A stretch of DNA of 64,000 nt, from contig NZ_DLHL01000051.1 of the NCBI RefSeq assembly GCF_002483225.1, forward strand, positions 186,001 to 250,000, read 5' to 3'. The stretch is from Gemmatimonas sp. UBA7669 (GTDB lineage: Bacteria > Gemmatimonadota > Gemmatimonadetes > Gemmatimonadales > Gemmatimonadaceae). The first letter of the stretch is position 1, and each line of letters starts with the position of its first letter. Below the pieces are notes generated by a model. The model was not told where the DNA came from. It ran no database searches and worked only from the letters and a program-made list of their open reading frames with translations. A program made the position numbers and the translations under genes. Shown piece by piece: positions 44,925 to 54,224 of the stretch.

Positions 44925-45602
44925 CTAGGGTCCGCTCATCGGGCCGCCTTGCGGACTGCCGTGCTGACTGCTCTGCAGCACGATGAGCCCGCGGCCGGCG
45001 GCGATGCGCACCAGCTCCACCTGGTTGTGGGCGTCCAGTTTCTGCATGAGGTTGGCGCGATGTCGGGTGGCCGTGTGCGGTGAGATGTTGAGCGTGTCTG
45101 CCACGGCCGATGTGGTGAGCCCGTTGGCAATGAGCTGCAGCACCTCGCGCTCCCGCGCCGTCAGCGTCGTGGGGCGGATGCGCGACTCCTGCAGCCGGAC
45201 CCGGTCAATGGCCGCCGCGAGATAGCGCTGCCCGCGCAGCACCGCGTCGATGGCGTGGAACAGCTCGTCGTCCATCGAGTCCTTGAGCAGGTAGCCGTTG
45301 GCACCCGACTGCAGCGCCTGACTCACCAGATGGGCCTCGTCGTGCATGGACAGCACCAGCACCTTGGTCGGCAGTCCGCGGGCCCGCACGCGACGCAGCG
45401 TCTCCAGCCCGTCGATACCCGGCATGTTGAGATCGAGCACCACCAGATCGGGACGTTCGCCTTCGATCAGCTCGAGTGCGGTCTCACCGGATGGAGCCTC
45501 CCCCACCACGTCGTAGCGTCCATCGAGGCGCAGCAGCACGGCCAGCCCGCGGCGCACCAGGGCGTGGTCATCGACGAGCACCAGACGCGCACGCGCCGTC
45601 AT
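44925..45602 (-). CDS. NarL-family response regulator in the hydrogenase locus
   Basis: The 225-residue regulator has a receiver domain (1-125) with VDDHALVRRG at the start and the acceptor Asp in LVVLDLNMPGIDGL, followed by a LuxR-type helix-turn-helix (about 150-205: LTAREREVLQLIANGLTTSAVADTLNI). The ATG at 45602 overlaps the sensor-kinase stop by four bases. A TTG six bases upstream is not needed. It lies directly upstream of the small-subunit gene on the same strand, separated by 166 bases that should contain its target promoter. Regulation of the hydrogenase genes is a reasonable inference. Confidence 0.92.
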   Translation of the reverse strand: MTARARLVLVDDHALVRRGLAVLLRLDGRYDVVGEAPSGETALELIEGERPDLVVLDLNMPGIDGLETLRRVRARGLPTKVLVLSMHDEAHLVSQALQSGANGYLLKDSMDDELFHAIDAVLRGQRYLAAAIDRVRLQESRIRPTTLTAREREVLQLIANGLTTSAVADTLNISPHTATRHRANLMQKLDAHNQVELVRIAAGRGLIVLQSSQHGSPQGGPMSGP

Positions 45603-47305
45603 CGGCAAGGCAATTGCACGCGGATCCGGGTGCCTTCACCGGCGCCACTGGTCAGTTCCAGGTGCCCGTTGAGTTGATGCACCCGCTCGGCGATGCCACG
45701 CAGGCCGAGTCCCTGCGACTGATCCTGGACGTCGAATCCACACCCATCGTCCTGGATGGCCACCGAAAGGAACCCGCTGTGCTGGGTCACCTCGATCTGG
45801 ACGCGTGTCGCACCGGCGTGTGCGGACACATTGGTGAGGGCCTCCTGCACGATGCGGAATACGGCCGTCTCATGGGCCGGAAAGCGTCGATCGTCGAGCC
45901 CGTCCACATCGAGCTGCACCACGAAGCCGCCGCGCTGCTCGGTGTCGTGCACCAGCTGCGCGAGCGCCGTGCCCAGTCCATGCTGATCAAGAGCCGGCGG
46001 CCGCAGGCGACGCGCCAACTGACGGAATCGCGCCGTGGCCTGATTGACCTGCATACGCAGTTCGTCGAGCGGGGCCCGTACGGTGGGCGCATCATCGGGC
46101 ATGACGCGGGCCAGCACCTGCAAGGCCAGCTTGACCCCGACCAGTGCCTGACCGGCCTCGTCATGCAATTCGCGTGCGATGTGCTGGCGCTCTTCCTCGA
46201 TCCGTTCGGCGTGCTGCGCGAACAGTCGACGGACTTCGGCGTTCTTGGCCGCGAGGGCGCTCACCAGCCGGGAATTTTCGATGGCCATGGCCGTCGTATC
46301 GGCCAACGCTTCGAGAAACGCGGCGTCGTTCCATGTGAAGGCCGGTCGGCCGACGCCGCGGTGCAGCTCCAGAAAGCCCACGACCTGATGCGAGGCGTCA
46401 CGCAGCGGCACACACACGGCATGCTGCACGCCGTCCTGCTCCACGAGATCGCTGTCACGCGCCAGATCATGCGCATAGTCGGCCGTGAGATAGGCAAACT
46501 CATGGTCGAGCACACGACCCGGGATGCCCTCCCCGCGTGCCCAGCTGATGGGACGGCGCCGCCAGCGGCCGTTCCGCCAGTAGGCGTCCGACTCCAGCAC
46601 GGCCTCGCCCGATGGTCGGGTCACCGACAGGCCGCCGCAGCCTCCGTCGGCCTTGAGAAACTGGGCCGCATGCTCGACCATCTCGTGCACCAGCGTCACG
46701 GGCTCACGATGCCGGTGCACCGCGCCGGAGAACGCGAGCAATGCCTCCATGCCGTTGGACCATTCGGCCAGGCGTGCCAGCAGCTCCGAGCGATCGAGGG
46801 CCACCGACAGTTGGTTCGACACCACCTCCAGCGTCTGCAGTGTCCCGTCGCTGCACGTCACGGTCGCCGGCCCTGCAAGGCAGAGCACCGCCACCGGGTG
46901 TCCGGCATGATGCAGGACGGGCAATGCGACCAGACTTTCCCAGCCCAATGCGCCGGGCGTGATACGCGTACCCGTGACCGGTTCGTCGGGAGCGCGGGAC
47001 ACATGCCGCGTGCGCCTGGCGGTCACCACGCGCATGATGGTACGGAGCGCGGGCTGCATGTCGAATCCGCCCTCGGAGCCCGCGGCCGATCCGGCGATGG
47101 ACACCGCCTGCACATCCCCTTCGTGCACCGTGCCGAGGGCAACGAACGGCAGGGCCATGTGCAGCGCCATGGTACGGCACAGCGTGGCTCGCAGCGTGGC
47201 GCCGTCCGGCTCCCGCGCCAGTGCGCCCGATACCGCCGACAGCAATGCCAGTCCATCGGACGCCCGGGCGGACGTGTCGAACACGAGATGAGGGGCCGCC
47301 GACAC
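45599..47305 (-). CDS. GAF-domain sensor histidine kinase (HisKA_3/NarL-type)
   Basis: The 568-residue soluble kinase has two GAF domains (about 15-185 and 200-365), a HisKA_3 dimerisation domain with the acceptor His in ARELHDEAGQALVGVKL, and an ATPase domain (EALTNVSAHA, DDGCGFD, GLGLRGIAERV). It pairs with the overlapping NarL-type regulator. The start is GTG 47305, 17 bases after the hypB stop. No haem, PAS or iron-sulfur motif identifies the ligand; GAF domains often sense small molecules, gases or redox state. Location between hypB and the structural genes implies control of H2 metabolism. Confidence 0.9.
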   Translation of the reverse strand: MSAAPHLVFDTSARASDGLALLSAVSGALAREPDGATLRATLCRTMALHMALPFVALGTVHEGDVQAVSIAGSAAGSEGGFDMQPALRTIMRVVTARRTRHVSRAPDEPVTGTRITPGALGWESLVALPVLHHAGHPVAVLCLAGPATVTCSDGTLQTLEVVSNQLSVALDRSELLARLAEWSNGMEALLAFSGAVHRHREPVTLVHEMVEHAAQFLKADGGCGGLSVTRPSGEAVLESDAYWRNGRWRRRPISWARGEGIPGRVLDHEFAYLTADYAHDLARDSDLVEQDGVQHAVCVPLRDASHQVVGFLELHRGVGRPAFTWNDAAFLEALADTTAMAIENSRLVSALAAKNAEVRRLFAQHAERIEEERQHIARELHDEAGQALVGVKLALQVLARVMPDDAPTVRAPLDELRMQVNQATARFRQLARRLRPPALDQHGLGTALAQLVHDTEQRGGFVVQLDVDGLDDRRFPAHETAVFRIVQEALTNVSAHAGATRVQIEVTQHSGFLSVAIQDDGCGFDVQDQSQGLGLRGIAERVHQLNGHLELTSGAGEGTRIRVQLPCR

Positions 47306-47322
47306 GATGGCGCGGGTGCGGG

Positions 47323-48018
47323 TCAGACGGGCAGCGCGGCGCGCCAGCGTTCACGGGCGGCGTCGAGCGTGGTGAGCCATTCGTCGAGTCCCTGGCTCGT
47401 GCGCGTGGAACAGGTGAGGACCGGCATGCCCGGGCGCACGGAGGCAATGGACGATTCGGCCGCCGCCCGGTCGAACTCGCACGGCACGGCCAGATCGTAC
47501 TTCGTGATCATGGCCAGATCGGCCGAGTTGAACATGGTCGGGTACTTGAGCGGTTTGTCCTCACCTTCGGTGACCGACAACAGCACCAGACGCAGCGCTT
47601 CGCCCAGATCATACGACGCGGGGCACACCAGGTTGCCGACGTTCTCCACGAACAGCACGTCGAGTGCGTGCAGGTCCCAGCCGTCGAGATGCTGCTCGAT
47701 CATCTCCGCTTCGAGATGACAGCGTCCGTGGGTATTGATCTGCCGCACCGGCGCCCCGCTGCGTGCCAGACGCTGTGCATCGTTGTCCGTGGCCAGATCC
47801 CCCACCAGAGCGGCAACCCGCACACCGCGAGCGTGCAGCGCCGTGAGCGTCCACTCCAGAAACGCCGTCTTTCCGGTACCTGGACTCGATACGAGGTTGA
47901 CCACAAAAACGCCGGCGTCGACAAACCGCCGCCGCAATCCCCGCGCCAGCTCGTCGTTCTTGCGAAGAATGCCTGCGCGCACCTCGACGATGCGCGTGGT
48001 GGGAGCCGTCGTGGTCAC
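47323..48018 (-). CDS. hypB: HypB, GTPase for nickel insertion
   Basis: HypB delivers nickel with HypA to the large subunit at the cost of GTP. The 231-residue protein has the P-loop [12 protein letters not shown] (about 44-55), the G-domain metal site [12 protein letters not shown] with the Cys-His pair, [13 protein letters not shown], and ITKYDLA in the NKxD position. The N-terminal His-rich nickel store and the CxxCGC motif of other HypB proteins are missing, so it is a minimal form. It overlaps the hypA stop by four bases. Confidence 0.95.
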   Translation of the reverse strand: MTTTAPTTRIVEVRAGILRKNDELARGLRRRFVDAGVFVVNLVSSPGTGKTAFLEWTLTALHARGVRVAALVGDLATDNDAQRLARSGAPVRQINTHGRCHLEAEMIEQHLDGWDLHALDVLFVENVGNLVCPASYDLGEALRLVLLSVTEGEDKPLKYPTMFNSADLAMITKYDLAVPCEFDRAAAESSIASVRPGMPVLTCSTRTSQGLDEWLTTLDAARERWRAALPV

Positions 48019-48425
48019 GAAATCGGGTTCGCAGAAGACACGGAGAATGACGAACCGGGTGACGAGGTGATGTCATCGGGCTCGTCCAGTTCGAGGCGGG
48101 TGAGATCCAGCTCCCGACCACGCCGGATGTCGGCGCTCGGCGTATCACACACCGGACACCGGAATCGGTTCACGCCGGGCAGGTCATGTTCGGCATCGCA
48201 CCGGACACAATGGATGGCGATGGGCACGTCGTCGATGATGAGGCGAGAGCCCGCCAGCAGCGTGCCCTCGGTGACAAGATCGTATGAAAACTCGAGGGCG
48301 CCGGCCTCCACGCCGCTCAGGCGCCCTACGGCAAGGTACACCGTCCGCACGCGTGTCGCGCCGAGGCGTGTGGCCTCGGCGGTGACCACGTCCACGAGAC
48401 CCTGCGCGATCGATAGTTCATGCAT
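48015..48425 (-). CDS. hypA: HypA, nickel metallochaperone
   Basis: HypA binds nickel through the N-terminal MHEL (His2) and has a structural zinc site of two CxxC pairs (HCVRC and RCPVC, about 72-93). The first 70 residues match the family ([38 protein letters not shown]). The protein is 136 residues, longer than the usual 113-118, because of an acidic and Ser-rich tail ([16 protein letters not shown]). It overlaps hypB and lies 19 bases after the DUF1641 gene. Confidence 0.95.
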   Translation of the reverse strand: MHELSIAQGLVDVVTAEATRLGATRVRTVYLAVGRLSGVEAGALEFSYDLVTEGTLLAGSRLIIDDVPIAIHCVRCDAEHDLPGVNRFRCPVCDTPSADIRRGRELDLTRLELDEPDDITSSPGSSFSVSSANPIS

Positions 48426-48444
48426 GCTGCATCATGCTCCATGA

Positions 48445-49233
48445 TCAACGGGCGAGCGACTGTCCATACGCCTTGGACACCTTCAGGCCGAACTGGAGAG
48501 CCCGTGCGACATCGGGGTCGCGCAGCGCCTTGAGCAGCGCCAGCACCCCCATGGGCTTTTCGTCTGCCGGGGCGCCGTGCGCCTCGTCGTACGAGGTAGC
48601 CGCCGAACGGCCGATGGTGGCCAGGACTTCGACCGTCCGGGGTTCCAGCATGCCGGACTTGACCAGCGTCTGGCCGGCGGCCACCAGCGGGGGCAGCGCG
48701 GACAGCACATCCTGGAGCTTCACGAAGTCGTTCTGCGACGCGCGCTTGAGTTCCTCCACATCGTCTGACAGGGCAGTGGCGATGGTGTCGCCGCGGCGCA
48801 GGAACCCGTCGATCGCCTCGAGCGTGAACGCGGCCAGTTCGAGCCGGTCCAATACGGCTTTGACCGCGTCGATCGTTCGCTCATCCCCCAGGCGCTCGAT
48901 CAATCCCGAGTCAATCAGTCGTTGAAAGGCTGGGGTAGCGGATATGTCGGCCAACTGCACGCCGACACGCGCCAACTGCGGAATGCGGCCGATGACGTCG
49001 CCGGTGGCGGTTTCGTCGCCGGTGAGTTTTTTCAGATCCGATACGCTCTCCGCCACGCTCTCGGCGACGATATTGGCGCGCGCGAGAAACCCGTCCAGGG
49101 CATCGGCCACGAAGGCGATGACTTCCAGGCGGTCGAGCAGGCGGTTGAGTGCATCAACGGTTTTCTCTTCCGACAGGCGGGCCAGCAACTGCTCCTGGGC
49201 AGCGCTGGAGGCGGAAGGCAACGCGGTCCCCAT
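48445..49233 (-). CDS. DUF1641-family protein with internal duplication
   Basis: The 262-residue protein is almost wholly helical. A unit at about 21-70 (EEKTVDALNRLLDRLEVIAF...) recurs at about 116-165 (DERTIDAVKAVLDRLELAAF...), with about 21 of 50 positions identical. DUF1641 proteins occur beside hydrogenases and formate dehydrogenases and are thought to be accessory subunits; their role is unknown. The ATG at 49233 has a good ribosome site (GGAGGACC) and starts the minus-strand maturation unit, divergent from hypF with 114 bases between. A longer frame from 49296 is less likely because it would precede the ribosome site. Confidence 0.85.
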   Translation of the reverse strand: MGTALPSASSAAQEQLLARLSEEKTVDALNRLLDRLEVIAFVADALDGFLARANIVAESVAESVSDLKKLTGDETATGDVIGRIPQLARVGVQLADISATPAFQRLIDSGLIERLGDERTIDAVKAVLDRLELAAFTLEAIDGFLRRGDTIATALSDDVEELKRASQNDFVKLQDVLSALPPLVAAGQTLVKSGMLEPRTVEVLATIGRSAATSYDEAHGAPADEKPMGVLALLKALRDPDVARALQFGLKVSKAYGQSLAR

Positions 49234-49347
49234 GGAGGTCCTCCAGGGATCGGGGTGAGATGCGGCAACTTTACGTGCTGAGCCGTCGCCCGTCATGGCA
49301 AGATCATGCTATTTCCACCCTGAACCTCCGTTGACGACGTTCCGGAC

Positions 49348-51804
49348 GTGTCATTCCCTCCCCTCAGCGCACCCGTCGCCGCGTCCTGCGGACGGCGGCG
49401 TGTCGTCATTCACCTGCGCGGGATCGTGCAGGGTGTCGGGTTCCGTCCCTATGTGCATCGCCTCGCCGTGGCGGAGTCGCTGGGCGGCACGGTGCGCAAC
49501 GCCGGTGGGGAGGTGGTGGTGGAGGCCGAAGGCGCCGTGGCGGCCGTGGGGCGCTTTCTGGCGCGTCTCCCTCAGGAACTGCCGGCGGCGGCGCGTATCG
49601 ATGATTGCCGGGTCGAAGAGACGGCGCCGATCGGCGAAGCGGTATTTTCCATCGCCTCGAGCGTGCCGACGGCATCGGACGACATGCAGGCCGCCGAGCA
49701 GACGGCGCTGCCGATCGCTCCCGATCTCGCCACCTGCGCCGATTGCTGGGCGGAATTCCACGACCGGCAGAACCGCCGTTATCGCTATCCGTTCCTGAAC
49801 TGCACACAGTGCGGCCCGCGCTACACCATCGTGACCGGGGTGCCCTATGATCGGGTGCGCACCACCATGGCCCGCTTCGCGATGTGTGCGGCATGCCAAC
49901 GGGAGTACGAGGACGCCGGGGACCGGCGTTTCCATGCCGAGCCCACGGCCTGCGCGGCATGCGGTCCGCAGCTCATGTGGCAGGCGGTCATCGAGGGCGT
50001 TGCCCGGGAGGCGGCGTCTCACACCGCGGTCCTGGGATCCGCGGCACTGGAATGCGCGTTGGCAGTGCTGCGCGCCGGTGGCATCATTGCCGCCAAGGGA
50101 CTGGGTGGCTACCACCTGCTCTGCGATGCGCAAGACGAGAGGGCCGTGGCGCGTCTTCGCCGCGACAAGGACCGGCCGCACAAGCCGTTGGCGGTACTGG
50201 TCGCTTCGGTCGCCGATGCACGCCGCGTGGTGCAGGTGGATGCGGTGGCTGCCGGCGCCCTGATGTCGCCGGCGCATCCCATCGTGTTGCTCACGCCGCA
50301 GGTCGCGTCGGGGCTTGCCGACGGCGTTGCGCCGGGTCTCGATCAGGTGGGAGTGATGCTACCTGCCATGCCGCTGCATGCCTTGCTGGCAGAATGTGGT
50401 CCGCTGGTGTGCACCAGCGGCAATCTGTCGGAAGAGCCCATGGCATGGCGTGATGCAGACGCCATGACGCGTCTGGCGCCGCTGGTGGATGGTGTGCTGA
50501 CGCACGACCGCGAGATCGTATTGCCCTGCGATGACTCGGTGGTGCAGATCGATCACAGCGGCGCGGCGGTGCCGTTGCGTCGTGCGCGGGGCTTTGCGCC
50601 GTTGGCCATTCGGGTTGTGCCGGGTTCCCGGCGCGACGGGGCTGATCGCGGTACTGTGCTGGCCGTCGGCGCCGAACTCAAGTCCGCGGCGGCGCTGCTG
50701 CAGGCCGGGCGGCTCACCCTGTCGCCGCACCTGGGCGATGTGGCCAGTCCGGAAACACTCGAGGCGCTGTCCTTGGCCGTGAAGCGCCTCGAAACGTCGT
50801 TGGGGGCGACGCCCGATGTCGTCGCCTGTGATGCCCATCCCGGCTATCTGTCGTCCCTGTGGGCCGCGGCGCGCGCCGCACGCGACGGTGTGCCGCTGGT
50901 TCGTGTGCAGCATCATCACGCGCACCTGGCGTCGCTGCAGGCCGAAGCGGTGGCGCGGGGAGCGCTGGCGCCCGATGTCGAACTCGCCGCATTCACATTC
51001 GACGGCACCGGCTACGGCGAGGACGGCACGATCTGGGGCGGAGAATTTCTGCGTGGTGGCGCGGCAGGATTCGAACGCCTGGCTTCGTTGCAGTCATTTC
51101 TGCTTCCCGGCGGCGATGTGGCGGTGAAGCATCCATGGCGCATCGTCCTGGGGGTGCTCGATGCGGTTGACCGCATGGATGCTGCGCCCATGGTGCTGTC
51201 GCCGCACGTGCCCCTCGAAACGCTCAGCCTCGTACGCCAGCAACTCGAGCGACGCGTCGCCTGCACGCGCACGTCGAGCATGGGACGCTGGTTCGATGCC
51301 TGTGCCGTGCTGTGCGGCGTGACACCGCACAACACCTATGAAGGACAGGCGGCCATGCAGTTCGAAGCGCTGGCGTCCCGCTGCATGGCAACGGCGCGGG
51401 CTCCTCGCTATCGCTTCCGGCTGACCGATGGAGTGCTCGATGGCACACCGGTCATTCACGCACTGCTCGACGATGTGGCGCATCTGCGTTCGCGCGGCGT
51501 CGCCCGCGCCACGCCAGCCTTCGCCGAACTCGCGTGGGGCGTGCACGCCGCCGTGGCTGATGCCATGTACATGGTGGCGGCGTGTCATGCGCCGGCAGAT
51601 CCCGCGGGAGCCGAACGCGTGGTGGGTCTCACCGGTGGGGTGTTCCAGAACCGCCTGCTGACGCAGTTGGCGGTGCAGCGACTCGAAACCGCGGGGTTCA
51701 CCGTGCTGACGCACCGCCTGGTCCCCTGCAACGACGGCGGGTTGGCGCTCGGACAGGCCACCGTGGCGGCGCATCAATACGCCACCGATTGCCCGACATC
51801 CTGA
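49348..51804 (+). CDS. hypF: HypF, carbamoyltransferase
   Basis: HypF makes the carbamoyl donor for the cyanide ligands from carbamoyl phosphate and ATP and passes it to HypE. The 818-residue protein has an acylphosphatase domain with GIVQGVGFRPYVHR (about 25-38) and zinc fingers with CADCWAEF, CTQCGPRY, CAACQREY and CAACGPQL (about 127-208). A YrdC-like domain comes next (GLGGYHLLCDA), then a Kae1-like domain (HHHAHLAS, FDGTGYGEDGTIWGGE, LTGGVFQNR). The start is GTG 49348. It is transcribed away from the hypA-hypB unit and followed by the nickel permease gene after 29 bases. Confidence 0.97.
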   Translation: MSFPPLSAPVAASCGRRRVVIHLRGIVQGVGFRPYVHRLAVAESLGGTVRNAGGEVVVEAEGAVAAVGRFLARLPQELPAAARIDDCRVEETAPIGEAVFSIASSVPTASDDMQAAEQTALPIAPDLATCADCWAEFHDRQNRRYRYPFLNCTQCGPRYTIVTGVPYDRVRTTMARFAMCAACQREYEDAGDRRFHAEPTACAACGPQLMWQAVIEGVAREAASHTAVLGSAALECALAVLRAGGIIAAKGLGGYHLLCDAQDERAVARLRRDKDRPHKPLAVLVASVADARRVVQVDAVAAGALMSPAHPIVLLTPQVASGLADGVAPGLDQVGVMLPAMPLHALLAECGPLVCTSGNLSEEPMAWRDADAMTRLAPLVDGVLTHDREIVLPCDDSVVQIDHSGAAVPLRRARGFAPLAIRVVPGSRRDGADRGTVLAVGAELKSAAALLQAGRLTLSPHLGDVASPETLEALSLAVKRLETSLGATPDVVACDAHPGYLSSLWAAARAARDGVPLVRVQHHHAHLASLQAEAVARGALAPDVELAAFTFDGTGYGEDGTIWGGEFLRGGAAGFERLASLQSFLLPGGDVAVKHPWRIVLGVLDAVDRMDAAPMVLSPHVPLETLSLVRQQLERRVACTRTSSMGRWFDACAVLCGVTPHNTYEGQAAMQFEALASRCMATARAPRYRFRLTDGVLDGTPVIHALLDDVAHLRSRGVARATPAFAELAWGVHAAVADAMYMVAACHAPADPAGAERVVGLTGGVFQNRLLTQLAVQRLETAGFTVLTHRLVPCNDGGLALGQATVAAHQYATDCPTS

Positions 51805-51833
51805 ACCGTTCATGTTCGCCAAGAGATAAACCC

Positions 51834-52517
51834 ATGATTACAACGCTCCTCCCGGCACTCGGACTCGGCTTTCTGGTGGGTTTCCGCCATGCGTTTGAAC
51901 CCGATCATCTCGCGGCGGTCACCACCATGGCCAGTCACGAGCACGGCGTGGCGCGCGCCGCACGACTCGGGGTGGCGTGGGGTATCGGCCACACGCTTAG
52001 TGTGGGGCTGGTTGCCGTTGTGCTGGTCACCCTGGGCGTGCATGTGCCCGAACGATTTCACACGGTGGCCGAGCTGGGCGTTGCGCTCATGCTGATTGTG
52101 CTGGGTGTGGGAACGCTCGTGGCCGATCTGCGCCGACCAAGAAGGATTCATGATGTCAAAGACGCTGGTCGTCACGATCAGAACACCATTGGTACCCACA
52201 TCAAAGAGAGTCGCGCGTTCACGGGAAACCCCCGGGCCCTCGGGTTCGGCATTCTGCACGGGCTGGCCGGCAGCGGCGCGGTCATCGTACTGGCGGTGGC
52301 GGCCGCGACCGACCAGCGCACGCAGCTCAGTTATCTGGGAGCATTCGGTGTCGGAAGCATTGCCGGCATGGCCATGGTGTCCGCCTTGTCTGGCGCAACC
52401 GCCGGGCTGGTGGGACGGACACATGCACCGGCGCTTCGGTACGTGCGGTGGGGCGCTGCCGGCCTGAGCGCCGTCGTGGGAGTCATGCTCGGCACCGAGG
52501 TGCTGCAGAGCTGGTGA
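51834..52517 (+). CDS. Nickel/cobalt permease (NicO/HupE-UreH-like)
   Basis: The 227-residue protein has about six hydrophobic segments and the family motif of nickel transporters in helix 2, here FRHAFEPDHLAAVTTM (classical NiCoT: HAVDADH). A His-rich acidic loop (DAGRHDQNTIGTH, about 108-120) lies between helices 3 and 4. It follows hypF on the same strand after 29 bases, so it most likely supplies nickel for the hydrogenase. The motif places it nearer the UreH/HupE-type carriers than the classical NixA type; the metal is inferred from context. Confidence 0.85.
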   Translation: MITTLLPALGLGFLVGFRHAFEPDHLAAVTTMASHEHGVARAARLGVAWGIGHTLSVGLVAVVLVTLGVHVPERFHTVAELGVALMLIVLGVGTLVADLRRPRRIHDVKDAGRHDQNTIGTHIKESRAFTGNPRALGFGILHGLAGSGAVIVLAVAAATDQRTQLSYLGAFGVGSIAGMAMVSALSGATAGLVGRTHAPALRYVRWGAAGLSAVVGVMLGTEVLQSW

Positions 52518-52589
52518 ATACGTGTGTCGGACGTGTGGGCTGCGGGGGAATATCGATGTAACTTTCAGATTCCCCTTTCCCTTTCCGAC

Positions 52590-54224
52590 ATGTCCAACTC
52601 CCGCCGAGACTTCCTCAAGACCGGCGCTGCAGTGGCCGCCGGCACGTTGGTTGCTTCGTCGCCCCTGCTTGCCGAGTCGCGCCTGATCGTGCCCGGCCCG
52701 TTGAGTGACCTGCCGCGCCCCGATGATCCCGCCATCAAGGCGCTCATGGAGGTTGCGCTCAACACGGCCAAGTCCGGTGGCGCGTCGTATGCCGACGTGC
52801 GCGTGGCCGCGCGTCGCCAGCAGAATGTCAACACGCGCGATCGCATCGTGCAGGGAGTGAGTGATACCGACACCTACGGGCTCGGTGTGCGCACTCTGGT
52901 GGATGGCGCGTGGGGTTTCGCCGCCACGAGCAAGCTCGATCGCGACAGCGTGGCCAACGCCACCAGGGCGGCTCTGGAACAGGCGCGTGCCAATCGCGCC
53001 TCGCAGTTGCGGCCCGTGGTGCTGGCGCCCACGCCCGGCAATCAGGTGGGCGAGTGGAAGAGTCCCATCAAGGTCGATCCGTTCACCATTGCCATCACCG
53101 ACAAGGTGGCCTTCCTGTTGGCGGCCAACGAAGCGGCGCTCAAGGTGAAGGGCGTGCGCAACGTGACGTCGAGCATGTTCTTCCTTCGGGAAGAGAAGTC
53201 GCTCATGACGACCGATGGATCGTACATCGTCCAGACCATCTATCGCACGTCGCCCAACATGAGCGTCACCGCCGTGTCGGCCGACTTCAGCGACTTCCAG
53301 ACGGTGCAGAGCAACGAAGTGGCGCCGATGGGTCTGGGATACGAGCACGTGACAGGCAGCCGGTTGGCCGAACGCGCGCCGGAGTGGGGTGAACTCGCGG
53401 TACAGAAGCTCACGGCCAAGCCGGTGGATCCGGGTCGCTACGATCTCCTGCTGCACCCGTCCAATCTCTGGCTCACCATTCACGAAGTCATCGGCCATCC
53501 CACCGAGCTCGATCGTGCGCTGGGCTTCGAGGCCAACTACGCCGGCACGAGTTTCCTCGCCCCGCCGGCCAGCGTGCTGGGCAAGCTCAAGTACGGCACG
53601 GAGCTCATGAACATCGTGGGCGACCGGGAGCAGCCCGGTTCGCTGGGCGCCATCGGTTGGGACGACGAAGGGGTGAAGCCCACCAAGTTCGACATCGTCA
53701 AGAACGGCATCTTCGTGGACTATCAGACCACGCGCGAGCAGGCACCCATGCTGGCCGACTACTACAAGAGCGTCGGCAAGGAAGTGCGCTCCTACGGATG
53801 TTCGTACGCGCAGAGCTGGGCCGATGTGCAGTTCCAGCGCATGCCCAACGTGAGCCAGCTGCCCGGCAACAACGACGACACGTGGGAAAGCATGATCGCG
53901 AAGATGGATCGTGGCATTGCGATCGTGGGCGATGGATCGTTCTCCATCGACCAGCAGCGCTACAACGGGCAGTTCGCCGGCCAGGTGTTCTACGAGGTGC
54001 GCGGCGGCAAGATCGTGGGCCAGCTCAAGGACGTGGCTTATCAGTTCCGTACGCCGGAATTCTGGAACTCGCTCAAGGCCATCGGCGGCCCGCGCAGCTA
54101 TCACCTGGGCGGCGCTTTTGGCGACGGCAAGGGTCAGCCCAGTCAGTCCAACTCCGTGAGCCACGGCTGCGTGCCGTCGCTCTTCCAGCAGGTGAACGTG
54201 ATCAACACCGGGAGAACGGCATGA
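52590..54224 (+). CDS. tldD: TldD-family metalloprotease
   Basis: The 544-residue protein has a twin-arginine signal (SRRDFLKTGAAVAAG, about 4-18) and the TldD/PmbA fold with the zinc motif HEVIGH followed by PTELDRAL. TldD and TldE together form a hetero-oligomeric protease that cleaves short unfolded peptides; cytoplasmic members process antibiotics. A twin-arginine signal is unusual for TldD and points to a periplasmic version. The start ATG 52590 keeps the signal; the upstream ATG at 52524 would bury it. tldE overlaps the stop by four bases. Confidence 0.93.
   Translation: MSNSRRDFLKTGAAVAAGTLVASSPLLAESRLIVPGPLSDLPRPDDPAIKALMEVALNTAKSGGASYADVRVAARRQQNVNTRDRIVQGVSDTDTYGLGVRTLVDGAWGFAATSKLDRDSVANATRAALEQARANRASQLRPVVLAPTPGNQVGEWKSPIKVDPFTIAITDKVAFLLAANEAALKVKGVRNVTSSMFFLREEKSLMTTDGSYIVQTIYRTSPNMSVTAVSADFSDFQTVQSNEVAPMGLGYEHVTGSRLAERAPEWGELAVQKLTAKPVDPGRYDLLLHPSNLWLTIHEVIGHPTELDRALGFEANYAGTSFLAPPASVLGKLKYGTELMNIVGDREQPGSLGAIGWDDEGVKPTKFDIVKNGIFVDYQTTREQAPMLADYYKSVGKEVRSYGCSYAQSWADVQFQRMPNVSQLPGNNDDTWESMIAKMDRGIAIVGDGSFSIDQQRYNGQFAGQVFYEVRGGKIVGQLKDVAYQFRTPEFWNSLKAIGGPRSYHLGGAFGDGKGQPSQSNSVSHGCVPSLFQQVNVINTGRTA

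Noticed and set aside
49296..49309. Sigma-54-like promoter (TGGCA ... TGC) upstream of hypF
   Set aside because: Only nine bases separate the GG and GC, while sigma-54 promoters need ten, so I do not call it.
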